Made by a program: the position numbers and the translations under genes. Below, in pieces: positions 35,222 through 43,578 of a stretch of DNA of 64,000 nt. Numbering within the stretch: the first letter of the stretch is position 1; every line of letters begins with the position of its first letter. The notes below the pieces were generated by a model. It was not told where the DNA came from. It searched no databases and saw only the letters and a list, made by a program, of their open reading frames with translations. Source of the stretch: Burkholderiaceae bacterium (GTDB taxonomy: Bacteria; Pseudomonadota; Gammaproteobacteria; Burkholderiales; Burkholderiaceae_E); contig JAMLIR010000009.1 in NCBI GenBank assembly GCA_023954045.1, positions 62,001 to 126,000 on the forward strand, given 5' to 3'.

Positions 35222-35800
35222 TCAGCGTGCCCGCTCCAGCGACAGCAGCTCGGTGCGCATCCCGAGGTTCGTGAGCAGCTCGCCGAGCATCGCCGAGGTG
35301 ACGGTCTCCTCGCCGATCGCGCGGATGCCGCGGCTCTCCATGCACATGTGGCGGCAGCGGATCACCACGCCCACCGCGGTCGGCTCGAGGTGCGTCATCA
35401 GCGCGTCGGCGATCTGGCGCGTCAGTCGTTCCTGCACCTGCAGCCGCTTGGCGAAGCAGTCGACCAGGCGCGTGAGCTTCGACAGGCCGACGATCGCGCC
35501 CTTGGGCACGTAGCCGACGGTGGCGGTGCCGAAGAACGGCGCGAGGTGGTGCTCGCAGTGGCTGTAGACGGGGATGCCGCGCACCACGATCAATTCGCTG
35601 TACTGCTCGGCGCCGTCCTCGAACACCTTCAGGATCTCGGCCGGATCCTGCGCGTAGCCCGAGGTCCAGTGCTCCCAGGCGCGCTCGACCCGCGCGGGCG
35701 TCTCGCGCAGGCCCGGCCGGTCGGGGTCCTCGTGCAGGCTTCGCAACAGGCGGCGCCAGTCGGAGCGGTTGAACGGTCGATCGTCGGAAGTGTCGTCCAT
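35222..35800 (-). CDS. folE: GTP cyclohydrolase I
   Basis: From ATG 35800, preceded by AGGAGGCGAGACAGC, the product is 192 residues. Zinc and active-site residues are seen: 'YSHCEHHLAPFFGTATVGYVP' with the C-E-H-H group, 'RLTRQIADAL' and 'CRHMCMESRG' with the second zinc Cys. The enzyme converts GTP to dihydroneopterin triphosphate, the first step of tetrahydrofolate or tetrahydrobiopterin synthesis. The start is fixed by the strong ribosome-binding site and by the conserved N-terminal 'LLRSLHEDPDRPGLRETPARV'. Confidence 0.95.
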   Translation of the reverse strand: MDDTSDDRPFNRSDWRRLLRSLHEDPDRPGLRETPARVERAWEHWTSGYAQDPAEILKVFEDGAEQYSELIVVRGIPVYSHCEHHLAPFFGTATVGYVPKGAIVGLSKLTRLVDCFAKRLQVQERLTRQIADALMTHLEPTAVGVVIRCRHMCMESRGIRAIGEETVTSAMLGELLTNLGMRTELLSLERAR

Positions 35801-35873
35801 GCTGTCTCGCCTCCTGCGATGGTGATTCGGGAGTCTACTGGACGCGGGCGGAGGATCCGGTAGCATCCGGGCC

Positions 35874-36524
35874 ATGGTCAAGCCCGCTCCTCTCCGGGAC
35901 CGGACGGTCACCCGCGATCCCGACGCCACCCGCGAGGCCATCCTCTCCGCAGCCACCGACGAGTTCGCCCAGCACGGCCTCGCCGGCGCGCGCGTCGACC
36001 GAATCGCCGAACGCGCCGGGGTCAACAAGCGGATGCTGTACTACTACTTCGGCCAGAAGGAGAGCCTGTTCCTGGCCGTGCTCGAAGGCGCCTACCACCG
36101 GATCCGCGACGAGGAGCATCGGCTGAACCTGGCGCAGGTCGAGCCCACCGAGGCGATCCGCCGGCTGGTCGCGTTCACCTGGAACTACTACATCGCCCAC
36201 CCCGAGTTCCTCACGCTGCTGAACACCGAGAACCTGCACCGGGCCCGCCACCTGAAGAAGTCGTCGAAGGTGCGCACGATGCACTCGCCGTTCGTCGCCT
36301 CGATCGCCGAAGTGCTCGAGCGCGGACGCACGGCCGGCGTGTTCCGTGCCGGCGTCGACCCGGTGCAGCTCTACATCTCGATCGCCGGGTTGTCGTACTT
36401 CTACCTGAGCAACAACTTCACGCTGTCGACGATCTTCGACCGCGACCTGATGTCGCCGAAGGCGAAGGTCGAACGGCTGTCGCACATGACCGACCTGGTG
36501 CTCGGCTACCTGGTGCGCGACTGA
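35874..36524 (+). CDS. TetR-family (RutR-like) transcriptional regulator
   Basis: A 216-residue TetR protein. The N-terminal HTH is complete: 'TREAILSAATDEFAQHGLAGARVDRIAERAGVNKRMLYYYFGQKESLF'. The C-terminal ligand-binding part, with 'FVASIAEVLERGRTAGVFRAGVDPVQLYISIAGLSYFYLSNNFTLSTIF', resembles the RutR/YcdC type. RutR of E. coli binds TTGACCA-NN-TGGTCAA, i.e. six-base half-sites with a four-base spacer. The three operators found in this region have the same half-site and spacer architecture (near TTAACC-N4-GGTTAA). It converges on the ABC transporter operon and is the best candidate regulator for the whole 36-47 kb block. Confidence 0.88.
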   Translation: MVKPAPLRDRTVTRDPDATREAILSAATDEFAQHGLAGARVDRIAERAGVNKRMLYYYFGQKESLFLAVLEGAYHRIRDEEHRLNLAQVEPTEAIRRLVAFTWNYYIAHPEFLTLLNTENLHRARHLKKSSKVRTMHSPFVASIAEVLERGRTAGVFRAGVDPVQLYISIAGLSYFYLSNNFTLSTIFDRDLMSPKAKVERLSHMTDLVLGYLVRD

Positions 36525-36531
36525 GCGCCGC

Positions 36532-37299
36532 TCAGTCCATTCCGAGCAGCTTGTAGATCCGCCGCGTATAGGCGCCGAAACGCTCGCTGGTCTTCATGTC
36601 GAGCGTGCGCGGATGCGGCAGGTCGATCTCGAAGTTGTCGGCCATTCGCGCAGGACCGGCGGTGAACACCACCACGCGACTGCCGAGGAAGACCGCCTCG
36701 GAGATCCCGTGCGTGACGAAGATGATCGTCTTTCCGGATTCCTTCCAGATCCGCAGCAGCTCGAGATTCATCTTCTCGCGCGTGAGCGCGTCGAGCGCGC
36801 CGAAGGGCTCGTCCATCAATACCAGCTTCGGATCGTGGACCAGCGCGCGCGCGATCGCCGCCCGCTGCTGCATCCCGCCCGAGAGCTCGTACGGGTACTT
36901 GTCCTCGTAGCCCGCGAGCCCGACCAGCGCGAGCAGCTCGCGGCCGCGCCGCTTCGCCTCGGCCATCGGCAGCCCGAGCAGTTCCGCGGGCAGCAGCACG
37001 TTGTCCAGGATGCGGCGCCACTTCAGCAGCAGCGGCGCCTGGAACACCATGCCGATGTCCCGCGCCGGGTCGAACGGGTGGGTGGACGAGCCGATGCGCA
37101 CCTCGCCGCCGTCGTGCGGATGCAGCCCGGCCAGGATCTTCAGCAGCGTCGACTTGCCGCAGCCCGACGGGCCGACCAGCGCGACCAGCTCGCCGGGCAT
37201 CACGTCGAAGCTGGCGTCCGAGATCGCGAGGTGCTCCTTGCGCCCGGTGCGGTAGACCTTGGTGACGCCCGATAGGTGAATGAAGGGTTCGACGCTCAT
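36532..37299 (-). CDS. ABC transporter ATPase (nitrate/taurine/NMT1-type importer)
   Basis: A 255-residue ATPase like SsuB/TauB: Walker A GPSGCGKST, the Q-loop 'GMVFQAPLLLKWRRILDNVLLP', signature LSGGMQQ, Walker B LVLMDEPFGALD and 'IIFVTHGISEAVFL'. It overlaps the permease gene by ATGA (37296-37299) and is last in the operon that begins with a DHDPS-family gene. The operon is transcribed away from the binding-protein gene at 39329, with which it shares a promoter region. Confidence 0.95.
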   Translation of the reverse strand: MSVEPFIHLSGVTKVYRTGRKEHLAISDASFDVMPGELVALVGPSGCGKSTLLKILAGLHPHDGGEVRIGSSTHPFDPARDIGMVFQAPLLLKWRRILDNVLLPAELLGLPMAEAKRRGRELLALVGLAGYEDKYPYELSGGMQQRAAIARALVHDPKLVLMDEPFGALDALTREKMNLELLRIWKESGKTIIFVTHGISEAVFLGSRVVVFTAGPARMADNFEIDLPHPRTLDMKTSERFGAYTRRIYKLLGMD

Positions 37300-38063
37300 C
37301 CGACGCGCGCGTCCTTCGGGACCAGCAGGCGCTCCATGCCGAGCACCAGCCCGTAGAGGATCATCCCGAGCAGCGTGATCAGGATGACCGCCATGAACAT
37401 CGCCGGCGTGTCGAGCGTGACCTGCACCTGCAGCATCAGGTAGCCCAGCCCCTTGTCGGAACCGAGGAACTCGCCGACGATCGCGCCAGCGACTGCGAGG
37501 ATCGCGGCGACCTTCATGCCGGCGAAGATGTAGGGCAGCGAGCCGGGCAGCTGGATCTTGGTGAACAGCTGCCAGCGCGAGCCGCGCAGCGACCGGACCA
37601 GGTCGAGCAGGTCGGGCTCGATCTCGCGCAGGCCGCGCGCGGTAGTCAGCAGGATCGGGAACACCGCGATCGAGAAGGCCATGATCGTGTTCGGGAACAC
37701 GCCGTACTTGAACCAGACGATGATCAGCGGGCCGAGCGCCACCTTCGGGATCATGTTCAGCGTGACGAGGATCGGCATGAACAGCGATTCGAGCGTCTTC
37801 GACCAGGTGAAGACGAGTGCGAGCAGGACGCCGATGACCAGCGCGAGAAAGTAGCCGCCGAAGATCTCGGTCGCGGTCACCGAAACGTTCGCCCACCAGT
37901 CGTAGCTGGGCGAGAGCAGCGCCTCGAACGTCGCTCCCGGCGACGGCATCACGAACTTGGGCACGTCGCCGAGGCGCACGAACAGGTACCAGACGACGAG
38001 CAGCCCGAGGTGCGCGAGCACCGCGAGCGCGTAGCGGCCCAGCGTCGTGTGGAGGCGGTCCAT
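37296..38063 (-). CDS. ABC transporter permease (SsuC/TauC type)
   Basis: A 255-residue permease with six membrane segments. The binding-protein-dependent transport signature is visible around 'GMKVAAILAVAGAIVGEFLGSDKGLGYLML', with the preceding 'RSLRGSRWQLFTKIQLPGSLPYIFAG' coupling helix. The ATG at 38063 follows a GAC/GGAC-type sequence rather than a strong Shine-Dalgarno. It overlaps the ATPase gene and follows the DHDPS-family gene by 14 bases, showing a single transcript. Confidence 0.93.
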   Translation of the reverse strand: MDRLHTTLGRYALAVLAHLGLLVVWYLFVRLGDVPKFVMPSPGATFEALLSPSYDWWANVSVTATEIFGGYFLALVIGVLLALVFTWSKTLESLFMPILVTLNMIPKVALGPLIIVWFKYGVFPNTIMAFSIAVFPILLTTARGLREIEPDLLDLVRSLRGSRWQLFTKIQLPGSLPYIFAGMKVAAILAVAGAIVGEFLGSDKGLGYLMLQVQVTLDTPAMFMAVILITLLGMILYGLVLGMERLLVPKDARVG

Positions 38064-38077
38064 CGTGCGCAGGCCCC

Positions 38078-39139
38078 TCAGGCGAGCCACTTCGACAGGT
38101 TGGCCGCGACGAACGCGTCGTCCGAGAGGTCGGCGTGCTCGCGGCAGACGCGGTCGATCTCGTCGGCCTGCCCCGGCGACAGGGTCTCGTGGGGATCGAG
38201 GCACCAGGTGCCGGCCATCAGACCCTGGCGCCGCAGCACTTCGTGGCAGCCGGGGATGCATCCGGCGAAGTCGTGCGCGACGTCGAAGAACGCGCTGTTG
38301 CAGTCGGTCACGCGCGAATCCAGCGCGAGCAGTTCGTCGTCGACGCGCCCGGCCGCGATCGCGGCGTGGATCCGCTCGAGCAGCCCCACCGCGCCCTTCG
38401 TCCAGACGCTCCAGTGGCCGAGCAGCCCGCCGCGGATGCGCACCGTGACCTCCTCGTCGCCGCGGCGCACGACGAACGGCGCCAGCAGGTCGAGCACGAT
38501 GTGGTCGTCGTTGCCGGTGTACAGCGTCACCCTGTCCTCTGCGCGCGCCGCCACCACGCCGCGCACCACGTCGAGCGTGCGATAGCGATCGAACGGCGCC
38601 ATCTTGATCGCGACGACGTTGTCGATCGATGCGAAGCGGCGCCAGAACTCGGCGGGCAGCGCAATGCCGCCCACCGCGGTCTGCAGGTAGAAGCCTACCA
38701 GCGGAATGACGCGCGCGACCGCCTCGCAGTGCGCGACGAGCTCGTCGATCGACGCGCCCTTCATCGCGGCAAGCGACAGCAGGCCCGCGTGGTAGCCGTG
38801 GCCGAGCGCGACCTGCGCCTCGCGGCACGCCTGCCCGGTGCGCCCGGCGAGTCCGGCAATCATGACCAGCGGCCGGTCGGTGGCCTCGCGCGCGGTGCGG
38901 GCGGCGAGCTCGAGCACCGGCTCGTAGAGGCCGACGTCACGGATCGCGAACTGCGTCGAGTGCACGCCCACGGCCAGCCCGCCCGAGCCCGCGTCGACGT
39001 AGTACCGGGTGAGCGCGCGCTGCCGCAGTCGATCGAGTTTTCGGGCGGCGTCGAGCGCGAGCGGATGCGCCGGGATCACGGTGCCGCGCCGCAGCAGCGC
39101 GAGCACCTCGGCGGGAAGCTCCGACCGGTGAAGGGGCAT
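38078..39139 (-). CDS. Dihydrodipicolinate synthase-family aldolase/dehydratase
   Basis: A 353-residue TIM-barrel protein of the DHDPS/N-acetylneuraminate lyase superfamily, longer than the usual 290-300 residues. Near residue 180 'NVVAIKMAPFDRYRTLDVVRG' carries the Schiff-base Lys, and the preceding 'IPLVGFYLQTAVGGIALPAEFW' holds the region with the catalytic Tyr. The N-terminal 'YYVDAGSGGLAVGVHSTQF' replaces the common GTTGE loop. These enzymes cleave or form C-C bonds in keto-sugar acids or dehydrate them. It is first in the operon with the importer genes, so it likely acts on the imported compound. Confidence 0.85.
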   Translation of the reverse strand: MPLHRSELPAEVLALLRRGTVIPAHPLALDAARKLDRLRQRALTRYYVDAGSGGLAVGVHSTQFAIRDVGLYEPVLELAARTAREATDRPLVMIAGLAGRTGQACREAQVALGHGYHAGLLSLAAMKGASIDELVAHCEAVARVIPLVGFYLQTAVGGIALPAEFWRRFASIDNVVAIKMAPFDRYRTLDVVRGVVAARAEDRVTLYTGNDDHIVLDLLAPFVVRRGDEEVTVRIRGGLLGHWSVWTKGAVGLLERIHAAIAAGRVDDELLALDSRVTDCNSAFFDVAHDFAGCIPGCHEVLRRQGLMAGTWCLDPHETLSPGQADEIDRVCREHADLSDDAFVAANLSKWLA

Positions 39140-39174
39140 GACGGGAAGGTGTTCTATCGGGCCGGGCGTTCGGC

Positions 39175-39206
39175 TATACTGATCGACGATGTAACCAGAC
39201 AGTTAA
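39175..39206 (+). promoter_or_regulatory. Divergent promoter with RutR-like operator (site A)
   Basis: TATACT (39175-39180) is a good -10 box for the binding-protein gene; the -35 is weak. Just downstream lies the inverted repeat GTAACC-AGAC-AGTTAA (39191-39206), 10 of 12 matches to TTAACC-N4-GGTTAA. It lies between the DHDPS-family gene (start 39139, opposite strand) and the binding-protein gene (start 39329), so it can control both. Confidence 0.6.
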
Positions 39207-39328
39207 TTTACTCTAACGCAGCGGCCCTCCAGCGTCAACGATTGCGGCGCGTTGACGATGCTTCGAGCGCGCCGATAACATCGCCGTCACATCGGCATTG
39301 CACAGCCGCGCTCGACCCAGGAGACACC

Positions 39329-40321
39329 ATGTTCGCGCGAACGATCCTAACGGCTGCCGTCGCGGCCATCGCCTTCGCCTCGGCGCCGGCCCAGGCCCAG
39401 CAGAAGCTCGACTTCATCCTCAACTGGGTCCCCGGCGGCGACCACGCCCCGTACTACTACGCGAAGAAGCTGGGCTGGTATGCCAAGGAAGGCATCGACC
39501 TGAACATCGAGCCCGGCAAGGGCTCGGCGCTGGCCACGCAGAAGGTCGGCGCGGGCGCCAATCCGGTCGGCCTCGCCGACATGGCCGGCGTGCTGGTCGC
39601 CAAGGGCAAGGGCGCCGACACGGTCGCGGTCTACAACGTCTACGCCAACTCGCCGCAGGGCATGTACTGGCTGAAGAGCTCGGGCATCAAGGGCGTGAAG
39701 GACTTCGTCGGCAAGAAGATCGGGAACCCGGCGGCCGACGGCGCGCGCGTGATGTGGCCGGCGCTCGCCAAGGCCAACGGCATCGACCCGAAGTCGGTCA
39801 CCTGGGTCAACATCGACGCCAACGCGAAGCTGGCGGCGCTGAAGGCGAAGTCGATCGACGTGACGACCTCGTTCTACAACCTGCACCACGTCTTCCAGCG
39901 CGAGCTCGGCGACGACATGGGCTTCCTCGCCTGGCGCGACGCGGGCCTGAACCCGTACGGCAACTCGATCATCGTCAACGCGAAGTTCCTCGAGGCGAAC
40001 CGCGCGACGATCGACAAGTTCGTCAAGGTCACGCAGCGCGCGTTCGCCGCCTGCGTGAAGGAGCCCGAGCCCTGCGTGCAGGCACTGGTCGACGCCAACG
40101 GGGCGCTGAAGTTCGACAACGAGCTCACCAACTGGAAGCTCGTCGAGGTGCTGATGAGCGACAAGTTCTCGCGCGAGATGGCGCTGGGCATCCACGAAGA
40201 CGGCCGGATGAAGGCCGACTACGAGCTGGTGCGCGAGTACATCGGGCTGGACAAGCCGTTCGACGTGAAGACGGTGTACACGAACGAGTTCCTGGATCGC
40301 TCGATCAAGATGGCCAAGTGA
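39329..40321 (+). CDS. ABC transporter substrate-binding protein (NMT1/THI5-like)
   Basis: From ATG 39329, after AGGAGACACC, the product is 330 residues with a signal peptide cleaved after AQA (about residue 23). The mature part shows the NMT1/THI5 pattern: 'LDFILNWVPGGDHAPYYYAKKLGWYAKEGIDLNIEPGKGSALATQKVGAG', then 'GVKDFVGKKIGNPAADGARVMWPAL'. Relatives bind pyrimidine precursors, riboflavin, sulfonates or aromatic compounds. It pairs with the permease and ATPase encoded divergently. The ligand is unknown; the adjacent sugar-acid-type enzymes make a polyol or sugar-acid derivative plausible. Confidence 0.92.
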   Translation: MFARTILTAAVAAIAFASAPAQAQQKLDFILNWVPGGDHAPYYYAKKLGWYAKEGIDLNIEPGKGSALATQKVGAGANPVGLADMAGVLVAKGKGADTVAVYNVYANSPQGMYWLKSSGIKGVKDFVGKKIGNPAADGARVMWPALAKANGIDPKSVTWVNIDANAKLAALKAKSIDVTTSFYNLHHVFQRELGDDMGFLAWRDAGLNPYGNSIIVNAKFLEANRATIDKFVKVTQRAFAACVKEPEPCVQALVDANGALKFDNELTNWKLVEVLMSDKFSREMALGIHEDGRMKADYELVREYIGLDKPFDVKTVYTNEFLDRSIKMAK

Positions 40322-40324
40322 GCT

Positions 40325-41314
40325 TCAGCCGAGCTCCGGGCCGGCGACCAGGATGATCCGGCTGGGGTCGCCGGGGGCGGTCTTGAGGCCGCGCACCATC
40401 CGGGTGAAGGGGCGCTGGTAGGCGAAGCCGCGGGCCTGCAGCCACGGGACCAGTTCGGCGAAGCGGTCGGCGAGGTCCAGGTAGACCGGGCCCGAGACGC
40501 TCGAAAGGGCGGCCTCGAGCAGCGCGCCGGCGGTCGCGAGATCGGATGCGACCAGCGGGCCGATCTGGGTCGCCTCGCGGCCGTCGCGGCCGAAGACGAA
40601 GCCGACGAGGCGGCCGCCGCGCTCCGCGACGTGGGCGGCGCGCGGCAGGCGTGCCGCAAGCGAGCGCAGCAGCGCTTCGCGGTCGGCGCCGAAGGCGGGG
40701 CGATCGATGCCGAGGATCGCGGGCCAGTCGGCATCGCCTGGCGCGCGCACGGCGGCTGCGGGCGCCTCGCGACCGGACGCACGCGCGGCTGCGGCGGGCG
40801 GCGGCGCCGCGGGCGCGGGGGCGGGCGCCTCGCGGCGATAGCGACGGAAGCCCCAGCTGTCGACGAACCCGAGCGGCACATAGATCGGGTGACCTGCCGG
40901 GGTCGCATCGAGAATGGCCCCGATGCCTCGCCAGGCGAGCTCGTTCAGCGCGTGGGCGAGCAGCCGTGACGCGTAGCCGCGGCCGCGGAACTCGGGGAGC
41001 ACCAGCACCATGCTGACCCACGCGAACTCGCTGCCGTAGGGCAGCGCGACGACCGAAGCGGCGAGCCGCTCGCGCCCCGCCGCGTCGGTCGCGCGGATGC
41101 CCCAGGCGCGCCCCAGCGTCAGCATCAGCCGCCAGTCGGCCTCGTTCTGGTTCCACGATGCGGAGGCCGACAGTTCGATCGCGCCGGCCAGGTCGGCGAC
41201 GCTGAGCGGCACGATCGGCGTGGCGTCGGGCTGGCCGGGCGCCCCGGTCCCGTTCGCCGGCCCGACGACCGCGCGCCTGGCCCGGCGCTCGCGGCGATCC
41301 TCAGTACTTCCCAT
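40325..41314 (-). CDS. Tandem GNAT-type acetyltransferase protein
   Basis: A 329-residue protein with two GNAT folds joined by an Ala/Pro-rich linker (about residues 165-190). The first carries the acetyl-CoA loop 'VLVLPEFRGRGYASRLLAHAL' (the R-G-x-G pattern) and 'PIYVPLGFVDSWGFRRYRRE'. The second ('AHVAERGGRLVGFVFGRDG' and 'ALSSVSGPVYLDL') lacks the R/Q-x-x-G-x-G/A loop and is probably structural. It is last in the MetE-like operon, overlapping the epimerase gene by 14 bases. A role in modifying the pathway substrate is possible, but nothing in the sequence fixes it. Confidence 0.82.
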   Translation of the reverse strand: MGSTEDRRERRARRAVVGPANGTGAPGQPDATPIVPLSVADLAGAIELSASASWNQNEADWRLMLTLGRAWGIRATDAAGRERLAASVVALPYGSEFAWVSMVLVLPEFRGRGYASRLLAHALNELAWRGIGAILDATPAGHPIYVPLGFVDSWGFRRYRREAPAPAPAAPPPAAAARASGREAPAAAVRAPGDADWPAILGIDRPAFGADREALLRSLAARLPRAAHVAERGGRLVGFVFGRDGREATQIGPLVASDLATAGALLEAALSSVSGPVYLDLADRFAELVPWLQARGFAYQRPFTRMVRGLKTAPGDPSRIILVAGPELG

Positions 41315-42341
41315 CGCGAGTCGCGAAGTGCGTGGGCTTGCCCAGGCTCGGCTGTCCGCGCTCGACCCAGTCGGCGACCCAGTCGATCATCTGCTCGATC
41401 GGCACGCGCGGCTTGCCGAACAGCCGCTGCGATTCGCGGGTGTCCTCGAGCCACGCGGTCGCGGCCTCCTGCCCGACGAGCACCGGCGCGCGCCCGAAGC
41501 GCTTGCCGAACTCGCCGGCGAGCCAGCGGATGCTCGTGTGCTCGGGGCCCGTGACGTTGATCGGCGACGTGGGCGTCGTGCAGTGCGCGAGCAGGCGCAG
41601 CGACTGCTCGTTCGCGTCGCCTTGCCAGATCACGTCGGCATGGCCCATCGTCAGGTCGAGCGGCGTGCCGCCGAACACCGCGGTCGCGACGTCGAACAGG
41701 ACGCCGTAGCGCATGTCGATCGCGTAGGACAGGCGCACCAGCCGGCCCGGCGTGCCGTACCTGCGCGAGCCGTACTCGAACATCCGCTCGCGGCCGACGC
41801 ACGAGTTCGCGTAGTCGCCCGCCGGCGGCGTGGCAGGCGTGCGCTCGTCGGCGCCCGGGCCGTCGACCGGCACGAACGGGTACACGCAGGCGGTCGAGAA
41901 CGCGACGATGCGCATTTCGCGGAACGTCTCGGCGACCATCATCGGGACGCCGACGTTCATCATCCAGGTGAGCGAGGCGTTGTCGGCCGCGCCGAACTTG
42001 TGCCCGGCCATGAAGACCAGGTTGCGCACGCCGTCGCCGACGTTGGGCAGGTGCTCGAGGGCCGCGCGGTCGAGCAGGTCGCACGCGATGCATTCGACTC
42101 CGTGGCGCTCGAGCGAGGCGACGAGGCTCGGGTCGGAGAAGCGCGCGACGCCGATGACCCGGCGACCCGGCGCGGCGCGGCGCGCCATCCGTGCCAGCGT
42201 CGGGCCCATCTTGCCGCCGACGCCGAGCACCATGATGTCGCCGTCGACGCGCTCGAGGTCGGCCACGAGCGCCGGCGTCGGCTCGCTCATGAAGGTCTCG
42301 AGCGCCTCGACATCGTCGAAGCGCTTCGGCAGAGCGGACAT
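41301..42341 (-). CDS. NAD-dependent epimerase/dehydratase-family (SDR) protein
   Basis: From ATG 42341, after CAGGAGACCCCG, the product is 346 residues. The nucleotide-binding motif GVGGKMG is at about residues 40-46, preceded by an extra N-terminal helix. 'VGDGVRNLVFMAGHKFG' holds the N-terminal acidic-contact strand, and 'FSTACVYPFVPV' replaces the usual S-SSVYG. The catalytic YxxxK is not clear: 'YANSCVGRERMFEYGSRRYG' has Cys-Val-Gly-Arg-Glu where Tyr-xxx-Lys normally stands, so the enzyme may be an atypical SDR. It is the middle gene between MetE-like and GNAT genes. The reaction is unknown. Confidence 0.82.
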   Translation of the reverse strand: MSALPKRFDDVEALETFMSEPTPALVADLERVDGDIMVLGVGGKMGPTLARMARRAAPGRRVIGVARFSDPSLVASLERHGVECIACDLLDRAALEHLPNVGDGVRNLVFMAGHKFGAADNASLTWMMNVGVPMMVAETFREMRIVAFSTACVYPFVPVDGPGADERTPATPPAGDYANSCVGRERMFEYGSRRYGTPGRLVRLSYAIDMRYGVLFDVATAVFGGTPLDLTMGHADVIWQGDANEQSLRLLAHCTTPTSPINVTGPEHTSIRWLAGEFGKRFGRAPVLVGQEAATAWLEDTRESQRLFGKPRVPIEQMIDWVADWVERGQPSLGKPTHFATRDGKY

Positions 42342-42391
42342 CGGGGTCTCCTGGAAGTGTTGCGGCGGCGCGCGGCGCGCCCGGAGCCGGA

Positions 42392-43408
42392 TCAGGCGGA
42401 ATTGTGCCTCGTGATCCCCTCGAACCGGTCGCGACCGGCCGCCAGCGCGCGGATCTTCGCGTCGGCGATCGAGCGCTTGAGCATCCAGAAGCCGCAGTCG
42501 GGATGAATGTATCGGACGCGCCCGGCGCCCAGCGTCTTCTCGGCGCGCTCGATCGCGCGGGCCACGTCGTCGGCGCTCTCGACGTCGGTCGTCTTGATGT
42601 CGACCACGCCGAGACCGAAGCCGATGCGCGGATCGAGGTCCGCGAAGGCCTTCAGCTCTTCGGGCGGGCGGTGGGCGCACTCGAGGACGACGTGGTCGGC
42701 GTGAAGCGCGTTCAGGTAGCGGATCAGCTTGTCCCAGGTGCCCTTCTGCACCGACTGTCCGCCGTAGTTGCCGAAGCACAGGTGCACCGCCGGGATGCCC
42801 TTGACCGCGTCGAGCACGCGATTGATCGCCGAGGCCGCCCACTCCCATTCCTCCGGGTGGCCGGGCAGGTTCGCCTCGTCGACCTGCACGACGTCGGCGT
42901 CCAGGTGCCGCACTTGCGAGGCGAGTACGTCGGCGAGCGCGTGCGCGAGCTCGGCGGTGTCGCGATAGTGCTTGTCCATCAGCGTCTTGGCCAGCATGTG
43001 CGGGCCGGTGACCGTGAACTTGAACGGCTTCGTCGCGAGCGCTTTGGCGCGCGCGCAGGCCAGCGGCAGGTCGAGACTGCCGTGGCCCAGCGGCCCGACC
43101 ACGGTGCCCGGCGGGCGCGTGCGGAACTTCATGCCGCTCTTCGAGCGGTAAGCGATCAGCTCGTCGAACGAGAAGCGCTGCGTGACGCCATCCATCGGGC
43201 GCACGAAGTATTCGATCATCCCGTTGGTCTCGGGATGGTTGATGTCGAAGCGCGAGAGCTCGCCGTCGCAGACGACGTCGATGCCGGCCTGCTCCTGGAT
43301 CCCGATCACGACGCGCGTGGCGTCGAGCAGCGCGTGCTCCGAGGGGCTCGCGACGAGCCAGTCGGGCACGGGATACGAGCCGACGACGGTGGTGCGGATT
43401 CTGGGCAT
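42392..43408 (-). CDS. Orphan MetE-type (cobalamin-independent methionine synthase) catalytic-domain protein
   Basis: A 338-residue protein matching only the C-terminal catalytic barrel of MetE, without the N-terminal half. The zinc-binding residues of the family appear in order: His and Cys in 'VHLCFGNYGG', Glu in 'VVLECAHRP' and the last Cys in 'YIHPDCGFW'. The N-terminal 'TTVVGSYPVPDWL' and 'QEQAGIDVVCDGELSR' also fit. Stand-alone forms use varied thiol or methyl-transfer substrates. It starts the operon reading away from the oxidoreductase gene, 15 bases from operator B. Methionine synthesis is less likely than a role in breaking down the imported compound, for example methyl transfer; this is inference. 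Confidence 0.83.
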   Translation of the reverse strand: MPRIRTTVVGSYPVPDWLVASPSEHALLDATRVVIGIQEQAGIDVVCDGELSRFDINHPETNGMIEYFVRPMDGVTQRFSFDELIAYRSKSGMKFRTRPPGTVVGPLGHGSLDLPLACARAKALATKPFKFTVTGPHMLAKTLMDKHYRDTAELAHALADVLASQVRHLDADVVQVDEANLPGHPEEWEWAASAINRVLDAVKGIPAVHLCFGNYGGQSVQKGTWDKLIRYLNALHADHVVLECAHRPPEELKAFADLDPRIGFGLGVVDIKTTDVESADDVARAIERAEKTLGAGRVRYIHPDCGFWMLKRSIADAKIRALAAGRDRFEGITRHNSA

Positions 43409-43422
43409 CTGGGCGTCGTTTG

Positions 43423-43438
43423 TTAACCGAATGGTGAC
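43423..43438. promoter_or_regulatory. RutR-like operator (site B)
   Basis: TTAACC-GAAT-GGTGAC, 10 of 12 matches to the palindrome TTAACC-N4-GGTTAA. It ends 15 bases before the MetE-like start codon, where a bound dimer would block transcription or translation start. Confidence 0.6.
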
Positions 43439-43479
43439 AAGTCGATGGTATCGCGCCGGTCCGTGGCCTTCAAGCTGCC

Positions 43480-43527
43480 TTGACGGGGCGCCGCCGGCGG
43501 CCGTAGACTAATTAACCAACAAGTTAC
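43480..43527 (+). promoter_or_regulatory. Sigma-70 promoter with operator over the start site (site C)
   Basis: TTGACG (43480-43485) and TAGACT (43504-43509), 18 bases apart, make a good promoter with a start near 43516. The inverted repeat TTAACC-AACA-AGTTAC (43512-43527) covers that start. This is a textbook repression layout for the oxidoreductase operon that begins at 43579. Confidence 0.65.
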
Positions 43528-43578
43528 AAACGCCTGGCAACAGAACCAGGCGGCGCATCGCCCGAACCGGAGCAACTC

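Noticed and set aside
42392-43408. Full methionine synthase MetE
   Set aside because: It has only the C-terminal catalytic barrel (338 residues against about 750).
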